Of a stretch of DNA of 64,000 nucleotides, positions 22,086 through 34,734 are shown in pieces (positions within the stretch are counted from its first letter, which is position 1; each line of letters opens with the position of its first letter). Source of the DNA: Porites lobata (taxonomy: Eukaryota > Cnidaria > Anthozoa > Scleractinia > Poritidae); NCBI GenBank assembly GCA_942486035.1, contig CALNXK010000128.1:665001-729000 (forward strand). The letters run 5' to 3'. The notes below the pieces were generated by a model, which was not told where the DNA came from, did not search any database, and saw nothing but the letters and a program-made list of their open reading frames with translations. A program made the translations under genes and the position numbers.

Positions 22086-23394
22086 GATTTTTCTAAACGT
22101 TTACTTGGCCTATTTCGCTTTCCATTCGCTATTTATTACTTGGTGCACTTCTCCTTTGAGTGTTTAGCCTAAGGCTTGCACTCGCAAGGTAAACAGCTCA
22201 AAAAATCGGCTACCAAAGGTTTGCTTATTTTGCACTGGCCCCTTTCAATATTCTTCCCTTAACCCAATAAGGAGCCAGTGGTCTCTGCAATCACTGGTCA
22301 GAATGCAGAATATTACCAGAGCAGTATCCTACAGCGGTGTAATTCAGGAAGCAGTCTGTCTTTACTTTCGGGAGTGATTTCATGGTTATCATGCTGATGG
22401 TTGGGGGGTGGGGGGGGGGGCGTGTTGTTAGTACTTGCAAAACAAACAACAAACAATTTTTAATACAAAATCATTCTGACCTGGAGTTCTGATTTCTTTG
22501 CTCTCACTGGATATATTGGGTTTCTCAACTTACAGAGAGAATATTATCAGGGCAATCAAATCAAGACTTATTTGTTTGAGCGCCTCGAGACAGAAAAAAT
22601 TGCTGCATCAACCAGAAAAAAGGCCGAACGTAAAAAAAGTAGCTTTCCGATTTGGCAGATTCCAATCAACTGCGCGTATCATGTGAATTCAAGTTCTACC
22701 TTTTGGGAATTTATAAGTGCACGAATAATGAGTTCGAATTTTTAAAATTGCCAAATATACTGCAGATTGAAAAGAAAAACAGACCTCTTGGTCAATCGCA
22801 AATTAAAGTTATTTCCCGAAAAGGTGCCAAAAAAAAATCAGCTAATCTGCAAAATTAAACTCCCGCAAAACAGTGTCACTTGGAAACGCATAAATGAAAG
22901 CTACTTTCTGTTTCATTTGTTTTTGTTTTTAATTTTTCTCCCAGCAAAATAATTTCCAAAGCATATCCTCAGTGAGTTTTTAGAACGTCTGTATCGAGCA
23001 ACTTAAAACTCGTTTTTAAAAACCTGAAGGGCGGAGTTCGGAATCGAAAATAATTTTTATAATATTTGAATTATTTGGCCAGCTCCCGTGTATCTGCGAA
23101 GCAGCAACCAAACATACTTCTCTACATGGAAAGATGATGAATTATTACAAATCAGAAAAAAAACAAGCTTCTTCTTAAGAAGCCTTCATAAATTTTTTAG
23201 CTATGTCAACACCGCTTTGCGTAAAACTGTGAAAATGGAACGAAGGCCAGAAAAATGACTCTGTTGAGGGTGCGGCATATTGCTTGAAAATGAATTTCTG
23301 TAGAAAAACCCTCATTAAACAAGACCGATTCACAAAAAACCGAGAGGAAAATTTGTGTAACAGAAGACCTCTAGTGTAACAGTAGCTTAGCTTT
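22086..23394. other. Unique AT-rich intergenic sequence
   Basis: No gene recognised. A G-rich run (GGTTGGGGGGTGGGGGG near 22400) is the only conspicuous feature. Confidence 0.5.
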
Positions 23395-23629
23395 TATTTT
23401 ATTTTTTTTATTTCATTAGCTTCGCCAAAAAACAAACAAACAAACAAACAGACAAACAGAAAGAACGTTGGCAGGGACACCGCAACAGCTGTGGCCAATT
23501 ACAGCGGGCCCGGATACTAATAAAAAAAATAAAAACAAGAAATGTTAAAAAGCACAACGATACAAGAAAAACTACAGCTACATACAACAAGTTATTAGAG
23601 TTATTAGAACCGTTATTACACGAGCACAA

Positions 23630-24032
23630 TTACATTTTAAACAGGTAGACTTTGAACGAAGGTGGGTCTTCACAATCATAGGAAACAGCTAATGCGGACT
23701 TATAATAATTAAAAATAACCGATTTAAAGGAAGCTAAGGTCGATGAGCTCAAATCTAGTTCATCCACTAAACAATTCCAAATTCTACTAGTTCTAATGAG
23801 AAAGGATTTTTGGTACGTACTTGTTTTACATTTCTTAATTATGTATTTATTAACATTGCTGGTTGAGGATCTAGTGCGTCTACCATATTTGAGAACTTCA
23901 GGTAGGACAGAGGGGTTCACATTAACAAGACCGTGTGTCAATTTGAAAAAAAAAAGGTTAGATCTAAAAGTTTATGCCAGTAACAAATAGGTATTAGGTT
24001 TAGAGTTTGTAAACGAGACTTATAACTTATAT
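23630..24032 (-). pseudogene. LINE ORF2 C-terminal part
   Basis: Resumes the LINE protein after the inserted element: YKSRLQTLNLIPICYWHKLL, then THGLVNVNPSVLPEVLKYGR and the typical C-terminal SRIWNCLVDELDL. The join to the upstream part across one copy of the target duplication keeps the frame, which confirms that one element was split by a later insertion. Confidence 0.8.
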
Positions 24033-25445
24033 AACAGGGGTCTTTTTTGTATGAGCATGCGCGACCGCTGACTTGTCAAAGAGCACGCGACCAGTGACAG
24101 CGACCGTGCTGCATAGTCATAGGAACCAAATTGTTCACTTTGAAAGCTTGCTTGAGATTGAAATGGTAGCAGGAACTTCGGAAAGACCTTCGTTGTCCAA
24201 AATAAGTAAAGATCTGTTGATTTAAAGTGGAGAATGAGGCGCTGAACGAGGTGAAAGAGCAAGTTTCTCAAGGATGTCTGACACGAACATGGCTGCTTGT
24301 TGTTGTTTGGCGCTCGACTCGTGTCTTGATTCCCCTTTAAGAATCGCAAAGTTTGGCATATAATGCATTGCTGATGCGTAGCTATTGAGCAAAATGTTCT
24401 TTATTTATTGTTTGTCTATAAATCGGATGTAAATCATTTTCTCGATGCCGTAGTGGATTTCTGTCAATAATTTATTAATAGCGGATTTAGCCATATTTCG
24501 GGAGTGGATTAATAACGATCAGCGGGCGACTACCACGCCGTTTTCAGTTGGAATAGAAAGTTTTTGCCTTAAGTATTTTAGCGATACAAAATTTGTTTAT
24601 AGGAAAATTGTAGAACTTCTTGTTTTTGCGTGGACTAACGTTGTAACGCATCTTTTACAGGAATTTGCTTTTGGCCAGAACTTAAATGTTCTAACGATTT
24701 TTAACTTTTGGTCGGCATCACATGTTTACTGTACTTCTTGGGAAACCTAACCGTTTGTTTCATCAAAATCGGTCACAAGATTGGACTTTAATTTCGGTCC
24801 TATTGAATGCAGTTTTGACTGTGTCTCATTGATATTCATCTTTTTTATTGTTCGAGACATACAGAGTGACTACCACCAACATCTCACCAGGTGACTAATC
24901 TACGTCTTGTGTGCTCTTAATTTTGTACCTTTAAAGCGCTGGGAAAATTGTAGAACATATATTAATTCACTGCTGAACTGAACATCGGCTTTCGCGCACT
25001 TCGAACCCACTCGCTGAAATTTGTTATGTTTTTTTTTTTTTTAATATTTCTCTTCCTTTCCCATTTCAAAACAAAGAAAATTGAAATTGTTTACTTGCAT
25101 CAACAAACGTTTCTGCACTTTGTTTAGACTTTGATGAGGGCAGCGCAATCCTCCAGGCACTACATATACGCGCGCTGTTGTCCGGGTCAAGTGGGGAGAT
25201 AAAATTTGATAGTAGCTCGTGTAGCCGGTCTACTTCGCTTTTGTTAAGACCATGTTAGAGTTTTTTTTTTTTGCAAACTACACATTTTGTTAAATCACGA
25301 GCACATTCGCCAAGACCAACGAGCAAAATAATCGCCATAATAGCTTTGAGACGCGCCATTTTGATGAAAGCAAACCCTGTGGTGAGCCTCCATGCACCTC
25401 GCTTGTTCAGCGGTCGCGCATGCTCATGCAAAAAAGACCCCTGTT
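24033..25445. mobile_element. Mutator-like non-autonomous element inside the LINE
   Basis: TIRs of about 39 bp with one mismatch start AACAGGGGTCTTTTTTG at both ends. The flanks are a perfect 10-bp target duplication TAACTTATAT (24023-24032 and 25446-25455). A 9-11 bp duplication is typical of Mutator-like elements. The 1413-bp interior holds no transposase; the 109-codon minus-strand frame near 24020-24349 shows no domain. Confidence 0.85.
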
Positions 25446-26527
25446 TAACTTATATTAGAAGAATAAGGCAGTTTTAAGATAAACTTAGTCGTGCGTCTTT
25501 GGATACGCTCAAGCTTGACAATGAGCTCAATGGACTGTGGGGCCCAAATTTGGGTGGCGTATCCCAAATGTGGCCTAACTAAGGCTAGGTATAGTGTTCG
25601 TCTTACTTCGGTTCTAAGTATGAACCTCCTGCTCCTCTTTGAGTATCCAGGCAGTTTATTAGCTCACGAAGATTGTTCGTTTACTTGTTTGTACCATGTC
25701 ACATCCTTATTAATCCAAATGCCCAGATCTTTTTCTGCAGGATATAATTCAGGTGCGGTGTTGTTGAGTTTGTAAGAGGATAAGATCGGCTTTGTTTTCC
25801 TTGTAATGTGCTGCGCCTTACACTTAGCTTCGTTAAAAAGGAGACCGGATGATTGAGACCAAGTTGCAAGCTTCCCCAGGTCTTCCCGGAGAGAAGAGGC
25901 ATCCCCCAAAGTCTTTATCTCTCTGAATATTTTTGTGTCGTCAGCGATCATCAATACTCGACTGCTAGAACTGATGACTTCCGGAAGGTCGTTGACGTAT
26001 AAGAGAAAGAAGGCTGGTCCGAGTATGGAACCCTGAGGTACTCCAGAGGTAACAGGAAGATCCTCTGAAGCGGCGCCGAGAACCGTAACGCGTTGGCGTC
26101 GACTTGACAGGTAGGAGAAGAACCAGTTAAGCAGGTTTCCACCGAAACCGGCCTGGATTAGCTTATGGACGAGGCCTCTGTGACTGACTTTGTCGAAAGC
26201 TTTTGACATATCGAGGTAGATGGTACCAACCTGGCTGCCACTATCTAAGAGTGAACCAATGTGGTCAAGAGCCTCAAGCAGGTTGGTGACGTACGATCTT
26301 CCAGTACAAAAACCATGCTGTTTCGGTGAAATTACCTGGAACAGGTGATCCTTGATGCTATTCAACACACAACGCTCAAAGACCTTGGACACTATTGGGA
26401 GTAGAGAGACTGGGCGGTAATTTTCCACGTGGTCTTTTGCACCCTTTTTTGGACAGGCACGACGTTAGCTAGTTTCCAATCACTCGGGAGATACCTTAGT
26501 TGCAGTGATTTGTTAAAGATCTTGATC
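25446..26527 (-). pseudogene. LINE reverse transcriptase, N-terminal and central part
   Basis: Reading from 26527: LQLRYLPSDWKLANVVPV, then a one-base loss near 26441 in an A-rich run, then the open frame 26428-25664 with RT motifs: NYRPVSLLP (RT1), SKAFDKVSH (RT3), SGVPQGSILGP (RT4) and MIADDTK (RT5, the catalytic ADD). A stop (TGA, probably from CGA) at about 25663 ends that frame, but the protein continues in frame through RRTLYLALVRPHLGYATQIW and LERIQRRTTKFIL to the insertion point. Three lesions in all make it dead. Confidence 0.85.
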
Positions 26528-27340
26528 TAAAAAAACGGGCTTCTGAAGGTGTCTGCAATTCACTGTCACTCTCTGAGCTGTCTGCTATAGCAGAGTCGAC
26601 CAGAGTCAACGCACGCCGATTGTTTCGCACAGTTCACCGTATTTTTTATTTATTTTGTTTTCCTTAGTTTTTTTTTAATTTGACGAAATTTAGTCTTTTT
26701 TTGTCGTTGTTGTCCGAACAACGTTATGAGGGCACGTGTTTTGCTAAGAAATGTTTTAGTGACACAATTTATAAATCCAAGTCGTGTTTTTTTTGTTTTT
26801 GTTATTGTCTACAAGTCTTTCTATCCGCATTTTTCCATCCGCGTCCGCCATCCGCAGGTATCCGGTCCTCGTTTTACAGACACCTGTCGCGAATATAATT
26901 ATTCATTAAAAAAAAATACAGTTTAGGTTTAGTGGAAGTTTCCACATAAAAAAAAAAGAATTATTGAAAAAAAATTGTACCCTTAACTAAGTCGTTTGAG
27001 TACCTTTTTGAAAATATTCTCTTCATAAAGGCGACTAGCTATTTAATTCGCTGAGCATCACTTCAACATGGCTCAAAATTCAGTATTTCTTACCTATTAC
27101 GTAATTCTGGTAGATCGTTTGCCTTTCAACTTAAAAGCAAAAAAACTCTACCTCTCATCATTGTTTTATGACACCTTAGATTAGAATGAGAAGATCCTTG
27201 GCCTAAAAAATAAGCGATATTTAGACGCAAATTACGCATCAACTGTCATCGCAGCTACCGTAAAGTCATAACCCAGAAGGTTACCAATTGTTCGGATAAA
27301 CATTGCACAGAGAAGCCTCATCATCGTGAAATCGATCTGA
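26528..27340. other. Non-coding, homopolymer-rich sequence
   Basis: Contains many T and A runs and no supportable gene. A unit beginning CAAACGGACGCAACATTG follows at about 27353 and may be a decayed transposon end; its partner end is not seen. Confidence 0.4.
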
Positions 27341-27654
27341 TAAGCCCCTTGCAAACGGACGCAACATTGTTAGATTTCCGTTTGCCCACCCTATTGCTTG
27401 TTGTTGCTTGTAGTTGAGAGTTGTTGCGCAACATTTGAGACCGGTCAAACTTTTGAGCCATGACTCCCAACATTTCTTTTGTTCCTTGATCGCAGAAGCG
27501 TAGCGCAAAAATGTGCACAGCTCTTCCAACATTGTTGGGGCCACGCACGATGCACTTCCCACGACACACTCCACGACGATTTTTAGCGCAACACAGCGTT
27601 GCAATATTGGAACAATGTTATCTCTGCTGTATATTATATTTGCCAAACTGTTCA

Positions 27655-28360
27655 AGCAAACTGTCCTTCCGAATCTTTGCTGGTGCCACTAATATATTTT
27701 ATGCAAGTAATAATCTGCATAACCTTGACTCTGTCATGAATGAAGAATTTAAGTCAGTAGTTAAGTACCATGCCATTAACAAATTATCTATAAACTTTTC
27801 AAAGACAAATTACATCCTAGTCTCATCCTCAAGGTTAAGTGGAAGTACAAATGTAAATAACATCAAGATCAAAAGCCAAATAAAGTACCTGGGCGTGTAT
27901 ATAGATCAACACTTAAACTGGGGACCTCAGATTAAGCATATTAACAATAAATTAGCAAAACATATAGGAATTATTACCAAATTAAGACACTATGTAAATC
28001 TTCATACAATGAAACAACTGTATTACTCTTTCATATATCCATATTTAACCTATGCTAACACTAGCTGGGGAAGTGCTTGCAAAACTAACCTGAATAGGAT
28101 CAGGACTAAGCAAAATAAATGCATTTGTTAAATTTTTTTTAGCACACAGTAGAGAGAAAGTTTCGTCTTACTATAATTTATTGGATATCCTCAAATTTGA
28201 TAACATTTTCAAACTTAAAGTAGCATTCTTTGGACATAAAACCATTAACGATCCAACAGGCATCCGAACAATATTCTCTGGAAGTCCACCTCTAGCTTCT
28301 GACTGCCATAGTAATTATACTAGATTTGCTTCTAATCTTAACTTCCAAGGGCCACAATAA
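27655..28360 (+). pseudogene. LINE reverse-transcriptase fragment, plus strand
   Basis: Open from about 27655 to 28131 and then continuing in a shifted frame (SREKVSSYYNLLDILKFDNI) to about 28360. It holds the end of the RT domain: FAGATNIFY, HAINKLSINFSKTNYILVSS, IKYLGVYIDQHLNW and YYSFIYPYLTYANTSWG. The catalytic FADDTN motif reads AGAT, so both aspartates are lost. It differs clearly from the LINE at 23395-26527, so it belongs to another lineage. Upstream it is fused to unrelated repeat sequence. Confidence 0.85.
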
Positions 28361-28490
28361 ACAGTAACTATGGAGCTTCCACTTTTTCTTTCATTGCGTC
28401 GAAAATATGGGAGACTTTTCCACTGGAGCTTAAAAAACAATATGTCACTACCACTTCAATCTCTAAACACTTCAAGTTATATCTGCTTAA

Positions 28491-28678
28491 TAGGCCATTT
28501 GCACGATGACATCATTTTACTACTACGACCAGAATCCTTCAGGGGTTTTGCTTTCTTGTGCTAATTTAGGGCTTTTGTTATTCAAACCTCACTGGGATTA
28601 AAAAATTTAAATATGAAAGGAAAAACGAAAAGGATTCTGGTCGTTGTAGTAAAATAACGCCATCGAGCAAATGGCCTA
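28491..28678. repeat. 188-bp MITE, TAGGCCATTTGC ends
   Basis: Nearly complementary arms of about 50 bases: TAGGCCATTTGCacGATG then TTTTACTACtACGACCAG and its inverse. The centre is about 90 bases. The whole can fold into one hairpin. Confidence 0.8.
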
Positions 28679-29073
28679 TTTGCAATCTGTTTCCTAGAAT
28701 ACATTGATTTAGTTGACTTTAGTTTAACCACTTTTAGCCATGTTTTGTTGTTGTTGTTGATTTTTTTTGTTGTTGTCAGTGTTCTCTGTTTTTTTTTTTT
28801 TGGTTTTTTGTTTAATACACGTCAATATTGTTACTTTAGCACTTTTTTTCTCTTTGTATAATTATTTTTCACTAGGCTTATTGTTTATGCCAGCTAGCTT
28901 AACGTGGCAGTGACCAATCCGGAAGCATTTATTTAGCTAATTTGGTTAGTGTGCACATCTTAATTCCTTAATTTCTTGTTATCTTTATTTCTGGCATTGT
29001 TCCGCAATGTACTTACACAAATTATTATACTACTACATGAGAAATTTCTGCAATTTGATTGGCTTAGAGCAGT

Positions 29074-29104
<31 letters not shown>

Positions 29105-29145
29105 AAGAAAACAACAAACCTTTTGTGGGTAGTAGTATAAACAAA

Positions 29146-29313
29146 TAATAGCATGATTTGTACGTGATATTTGGCATAAATACCACTTGTGATACAATAA
29201 TATAAAATTGTCTCAAATTTCACTCGCCTAACGGCTCGTTAAATTTCGTATAACAATTTTGAAATATCACTGGTGATGTTTATGCCAAATATCACTACAA
29301 ATCATGCTATTAC
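29146..29313. repeat. Hairpin-forming repeat
   Basis: Arms AATAGCATGATTTGTACGTG and CACTACAAATCATGCTATT are inverted, with GATATTTGGCATAAAT pairing inside. It is probably a MITE; target duplications were not found. Confidence 0.6.
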
Positions 29314-29816
29314 CTATACAAATTCCAATGTAATCAATATGTAAATAGTGCAAAAACAATAAAATGTGAGAAAAAATCTGAAATCTAGCCTGTTCCTGCT
29401 TTCTTATTTCGCGCCGCATTCCATTTTCCGAACGCCGGGAACAGGCTGAGCAATGTTGCAACAATGATGCAAAGCTGTGTTGCGATAAAAATCGTCGTTG
29501 CGAATCGTCTCGTGTAACATCACTTTGCACGTGCATCACACTTTTTTGTACATTTCTTTGCCGTCATGTCACTGAACGACTACGACGTGAAAATACCTAA
29601 ATTCACGCTTTATGGAGGACGTAAACAGGCGATGACGAATTTTTCTTTGATTCTCTTTTTAACCTGAGTGGGTTCCCCTAGAAATCAACTCCATGTAGGG
29701 AAATTGGCCTACATTTGACATTTTCAGCGAACTCACTAAAACGCGACAAAGTTTGAAAAAACACGAGTTCATTTTAAAAGTAACGTTTCGTTACCGTCGC
29801 CGTCATCGATGCTAAT

Positions 29817-30856
29817 AGGGAACTTAAGATAGAGACGTTCTCGGGGCGACGGCAACTTCAACCGGACGTGACATCATCATTTGTTGGATATTACGCATGC
29901 TCGTGCTCACCACCTTGCCGTCGTGGTCCCGTCGGCAAAGTGAAACTGGTCTGTTTGGCGTTGTGGCGAAAACGTGAGTATTTAACTTTCATTTTCAATC
30001 AGGTCTGTTGCGTTTAGCAACCAACATTTTGCAGATTGTCGTTCTTAAATTGTCCTTGTTTTCTTTGAGGCACATTTCAAGCTCGATTTCCAAGCTCTGT
30101 TATCTAAACTTACATCTTTGAATGTTTCTATGTTTTCATGTCACAGGGCCAAGATCCAACTTGGCAAACAGCCAACCGTAAGTGAGCTTGACATGGGACA
30201 AAATTTTCCCACGAGCCAAATAAAAGTATCCAGACAAAAAATATGAACTCCGATATTTCAATTATGTGTTTTTAGTTCGCTCTTTTCGTTAGAATATCGT
30301 ATAAATGAAACGCATTGAAAATTATATAGAATAGTAGGTAATACCATGTACTAACTCGGCGTGGGAATACTGAAATAAAGTTGTTGCCGTTGTTGTTGTT
30401 GTTGCATGCAAGTATTTCCCAGGAATTATTTCGGTTCCTTGGTAGCATTTTAATGTTCCTGTAATTTGCAAGGCTTCGGCAAGCCTGTGGAGATCATTTT
30501 TTTTCAACACGAAATTCTGCCTTGAGCTCAGCTGCACCCCGCATGTTTTTTAGCGTGAACGGATCGTAACTGTCCCGAGGAAAATCGGGATTTTTGGACT
30601 CATAATTTTCCCACAAAACGAGAAACTCTTCATTCGATACATGTTGTCTGCATAGCAAATATTTATTCTCTTAATTCTTTATGTGAAGCCATATTTTCCT
30701 CTTCGGTATTCTTCTAATTAAAGGCGCCGTCGTTCTGAGTTCACTGCGATCTTAATGTTCTATTTTTGACGGGGAGCGACGGCTGCCTTAGTTCCAGGCT
30801 TTCTCTGACAGTCCGGTCGCCGTCGCCCCGAAAACGTCTTCCATCTTAAGTTCCCT
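29817..30856. mobile_element. 1.04 kb TIR element with AAT target duplication
   Basis: Ends begin AGGGAACTTAAGATrGA and share CGGGGCGACGGC, about 37 bases with a one-base gap. AAT flanks both sides (29814-29816, 30857-30859). A 3-bp duplication suggests PIF/Harbinger or a relative. No transposase is seen inside. Related GACGGCAAAGAGAACGT-type sequence continues on both sides (29490-29640; 30873-31260), so this element probably landed in or next to other MITEs. Confidence 0.65.
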
Positions 30857-30872
30857 AATTATTAGGGACTTT

Positions 30873-31260
30873 AACATCCAAGTGACGACGCGACGGCAAG
30901 GAGAACGTCTCTTAAAAAGTTAAATTGCGCTCTTTTAGTCTTAATCGCGATTATTCCTACCCACTTACGTTGCCAAATGTAAGTGAACCCTCCTGAAGTT
31001 GAATTCCTACGGACCATATCAAAGTTCAGAAGGAGAAATAAATAAAGTGTCCTCGTTGCCGTGTTGAGGTACTCCGTAAAACGCGAAATTAGGCATTTTC
31101 ATGTCGTAGTCGTGCAAAATTGCAAAAACGGGCAAAGAAATGTACAAAAAAGCGTGATGCACGTGCCAAATTGTTGTTTTGCTTATAAAGCTTATTGTTT
31201 TTTTGGACGTTCTCTTTGCCGTCGGCGTTGCTGAATCTTAATCTACAACAATTTCTATGA
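30873..31260. repeat. MITE-like inverted sequence with CGACGGCAAGGAGAACGTC end
   Basis: The left part (GCGACGGCAAGGAGAACGTC) and the right part (GACGTTCTCTTTGCCGTCGG, 31207-31226) are inverted copies. The interior (TGCACGTGC, AAGAAATGTACAAAAAAG) is an inverted relative of 29520-29560. It is a short foldback element. Confidence 0.55.
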
Positions 31261-33029
31261 CGTTTTTTAAATCTATAGAAAGGTCGCGAAATTATGTATT
31301 TTCTCTTCAGTCAATATAGTGTTGCATTTTATTGACAATATCAATAATTAAGGAAGCACTTTGTAGAACAGCACTCTCTTGAGCTCTCGAAAGTTGTATT
31401 GAGTTTGAGAGTGTGCGTGGCTCTTATACAAATATTGGCCGTTTATTCAGTGTTATACAAAGTAGATATCGCAAGCAATATTTTCACCGAAATTCTTTTC
31501 CCTGATCTTATTTGTGACGATTTTGTCTATAAGCCTTGAGGAATTTTGCTGAAACACTCTTTTCGGCCTGTCAGTAAACCCTTCCACGGGTCTTTATATT
31601 TTCCAACGTTTGACTGGGGCCAGTTAGCGAAAATTCGTCAAGGACGCCTTCTGAACCAGTAAAGGTACCAATTTTAAAAGTGATTTGTTGAAAATTAACG
31701 AAGTTATAGCTCCAAAGCGGAATTTTACAGACATATTTGCCCCCCACCAACCTCCCTAAATTGTCGCTGCGACTTTGTGAAATAATATCTTCGCTCGCTT
31801 CAGACGTATCACCTGATAGTTTCCTAATTATTAGGAGCTCTTCCCAGTGGTGCACTATTTTTATCAAAAGTTGACAAAAAAAAAATTGCGGTCTATTGTT
31901 GGGAGAAGAGTGGCGCCATGCATAGTGGTCGACTGGGTGCTAGTTCACAATAAGCTAAAAAAACGTACCACCAGCTAGAATCATTTTGCTTATAGACCCT
32001 GTAGATAACGACGCGGGTAATATTACTTTGCTTTGCAAATTCTGGTTCATTCCATGGAGCCTGAAATGCGTCAAAAGTGATCTTTCAATAACTGTATATT
32101 TCATTGTGTCGTATATGTATATTTCTGCACAAAAGGAGGAGTGAGAGTAAACTCAAGGTTGTAATTCGTTACAGATGGGTAACTTTGAAAATCTAGAATC
32201 GATATCTGAATTTAAGGGACCGTATTTTATGAAGCGTGAAAAAAAGGCAGTCATCATGCAATCAGAAAGAGAATGACAGTGCTCTTTCGGTATCGGCAAT
32301 ACCAGTGTGGGCCACTGTATGTTTACCAAATATAGAATAAAGTCGGCAGTGAACTAATTTCTGTTTTTAAAGCTATTTTATCTTGAGACAATTATTTTAT
32401 GTTGTTTTTAATAATTATATTGGCTTTTGACTTCCTTTCCGATCACATCTTACAAGATCATCGTGAAAAGTACTTTTTTGCTGAATCAGAAGAAATTGGA
32501 CAACATCAATATCAAGAACAACTAATACCGCCTTTTTTTTTGTTGTTCTGGTCAAAAAATACTTGTTTTCAAGGTTTTTTTAAACTAAAACTGTGGGCCT
32601 CAAAACATTACAAACATGTCACACCTTGCAAATATTTTTCCGCCTGTTTCCTAGACGTATAACCACGAGATTTGCAGTTCCTTTACGCAAATCCGTAGGT
32701 GTTTTGTGTTTTTAGGTATATACTATATACAGATACGCTTAGTTGTATTGTAAAACTCCCTGAATTGAGGTGTGCGCTAGTCACACGAAACGCGTTGGAG
32801 AAAATAAAAGTTTTTACAACTCCAGAAGTTCGCAGAAGTGCTGCTCACTGGTTTATCTTTTTAAAATTATTCTGTATTCGAATGCTATATGGGACCATTG
32901 TAACATTTAGCACTCTCTACCTTGGTATAAGCATAGCGACCCAGTTCCATGTATGGAGAATGATAAAGCGAAAGTCTTTTGGGTTATTCCATGGCATCTG
33001 GAAGAAAAAAATTGAAGGGACTATTTGTC
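31261..33029. other. Non-coding sequence
   Basis: Frames of 87-127 codons occur at 31571-31867 (minus), 32399-32662 and 32699-33082 (plus), but none shows a domain, a good start context or homology within the window. I do not call genes here. Confidence 0.4.
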
Positions 33030-34041
33030 AGGGGCACCCAACGATATGGTTTCCTCCTAAAGACATCGAAAACTCCTTTTAGGCTATCCAGAGTACCCTT
33101 AGATCTTTAGAAATGCATTCTAAGCGGCGCTCTGAAATTTAGTACCTGTTGGGTCGTCCTAGGGGAACTTGAGTCTTACCACGGCAGTATTATTTTCCCG
33201 AAAATTTTAGCTGCAATTGAACGTTTTACGAAAGTGAGAACTGTTCTTATTCCTCTCTTCATCAAATTTTTGAATCCGAAAAGTTTAGGTTTCACTTTTT
33301 CTTCGAAAATTATAGCCTAACATGGGCAGTAAAATGTGAACAAATTTAACCTGCGAACGACAAACGTTTCTCCTCCGCTCATCGCCGCTGCGGGACGTTT
33401 CGCGAGGAGGAACGTATGCGACTCAGCGACAGAAATTCCATACTGATGACGTAAATCAATGTTTACATAATAAATAAAATAGTCATGGGGTTCCAAATGC
33501 AAATTTGTTCACTTTTATGTTTCTCCTGGTCGATTTTGGTAAAGTGTTGTGTTCCTCTGTGAATGAGCGCCAGCAAAACTCAAATGCTTCTAGAGAAGAC
33601 TATATTCCAGAAATATTGGCTGTTTTGTTAGAGATTCATGACATTTACATTTGACCTTTGCGGCCTTTTGTCTTTTGTCTGTCATTCGTAAACAATAGCT
33701 AAAACAATGAATCTACTCTGTCGACCAATTAGCTCTTCTGACCGGATTCCGGACATATTTTGCGTCATCAGTATGGAATTTCTGTCGCTGAATCGCAGAC
33801 GTTCCTCCTCGTGAAACGTTCCTTAGCGGCGATGAGCGAGGAGAAACTTCTGCCATTCGCAGGCTAGAAATAAATTAAACTTCAGAAAATCGTAGGGAAT
33901 TTATTAGATAAGCTTCGAACATTGTACTTGAATGGAAGGGTCATCTAGAAATTTCTAACCGTCCTCAAGCAATAGAATATTCTAGGCAATATTTGCTTCT
34001 CCGAACCGATATTGTACAGAAAACAGTCCTTGGGTGCCCCT
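33030..34041. mobile_element. Transposon with AGGGGCACCCAA ends, hosting a nested MITE
   Basis: AGGGGCACCCAA at 33030 is repeated inverted at 34030-34041. The element body is about 490 bases once the nested 520-bp MITE is removed. No target duplication was recognised. No coding capacity. Confidence 0.6.
33347..33866. mobile_element. 520-bp MITE, TAACCTGCGAA/TAGCCTGCGAA ends
   Basis: Inverted arms of about 100 bases at high identity (CGTTTCTCCTC, CTCATCGCCGCT, GAGGAGGAACGT, AGAAATTCCATACTGATGAC). Flanks GAACAAATT and GAAATAAAT may be an eroded 9-bp target duplication. It shares its terminal motif with the 119-bp MITE at 51310-51428. Confidence 0.8.
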
Positions 34042-34734
34042 ACATGCCAGGAGAAAAGCTGAAATCGAACCTACGCGATTCTATAACAACTTGACACAAG
34101 TAAGTTGATGACAGAAAATTCTATAAGTAACGACATTAGGATTTAAAGTGATTTACCTTCACGGATGCTTTTAATAAAAATTAGAAAGAAATATACGATT
34201 TATTTCTGTCTAAAATTATCCCTTCAATGTCGGACCATGTCGGGTGTCGGTTAATGTTTTTCCTGCCTGTAATCGGTAAATTTCCCTCATTATCGAGCAT
34301 TTTAGTGACTTTTTTGGGGGGAGGGGGGAGGGAGACTGAGCAGTTTAGTGGGAAAAAATGAAGCATTATGATGGAGCATTTTAGTAGGGAAACAAAAGCA
34401 TAATGTGCAAAAGCCTACAGAAGGCCTCACAGGAATAGCTGTAACCAAGTTGCAACCATAGTAAACAAGCAACACAAACCGGAAACAATTGTATAGAGCT
34501 TCGTGCTATTAATGACCGACGTTCACCAATGGTACGATCGGGCGTTTTCACGAATTGTATTTTGTGTAATTATATTGGACATACGCCGGAAATTACGAAT
34601 TTCGATCCAATACAAAAGCGACAAAAGATATTAAGGCAAACAGCCGGACCTGAGTCAGTCGAGGAGAAGGATCGCCTGAGTTTGTCAGATCTGAGGTCTT
34701 ACACCGCTGTAGGTTTCTTCACACCCAATGAAAG

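Larger units (their letters stand above)
23395..26527 (-). mobile_element. LINE (non-LTR retrotransposon), 5'-truncated and split
   Basis: A minus-strand reverse-transcriptase element whose 3' end is an A-rich tail near 23395-23430 (GAAGCTAATGAAATAAA on the minus strand). It lacks an endonuclease region and stops at about 26527, a normal 5' truncation. A 1413-bp DNA element (24033-25445) interrupts the coding region. The RT has the jockey/CR1-like look (ENYRPVSLLP, AFDKVSH, GVPQGSILGP). Confidence 0.85.

Noticed and set aside
24020..24349. 109-codon minus-strand frame in the Mutator-like element
   Set aside because: It spans the terminal inverted repeat and shows no transposase motif.
32399..33082. 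Adjacent plus-strand frames of 87 and 127 codons
   Set aside because: No recognisable domain, low-complexity AT-rich codons, and the second runs into the end of a transposon at 33030.
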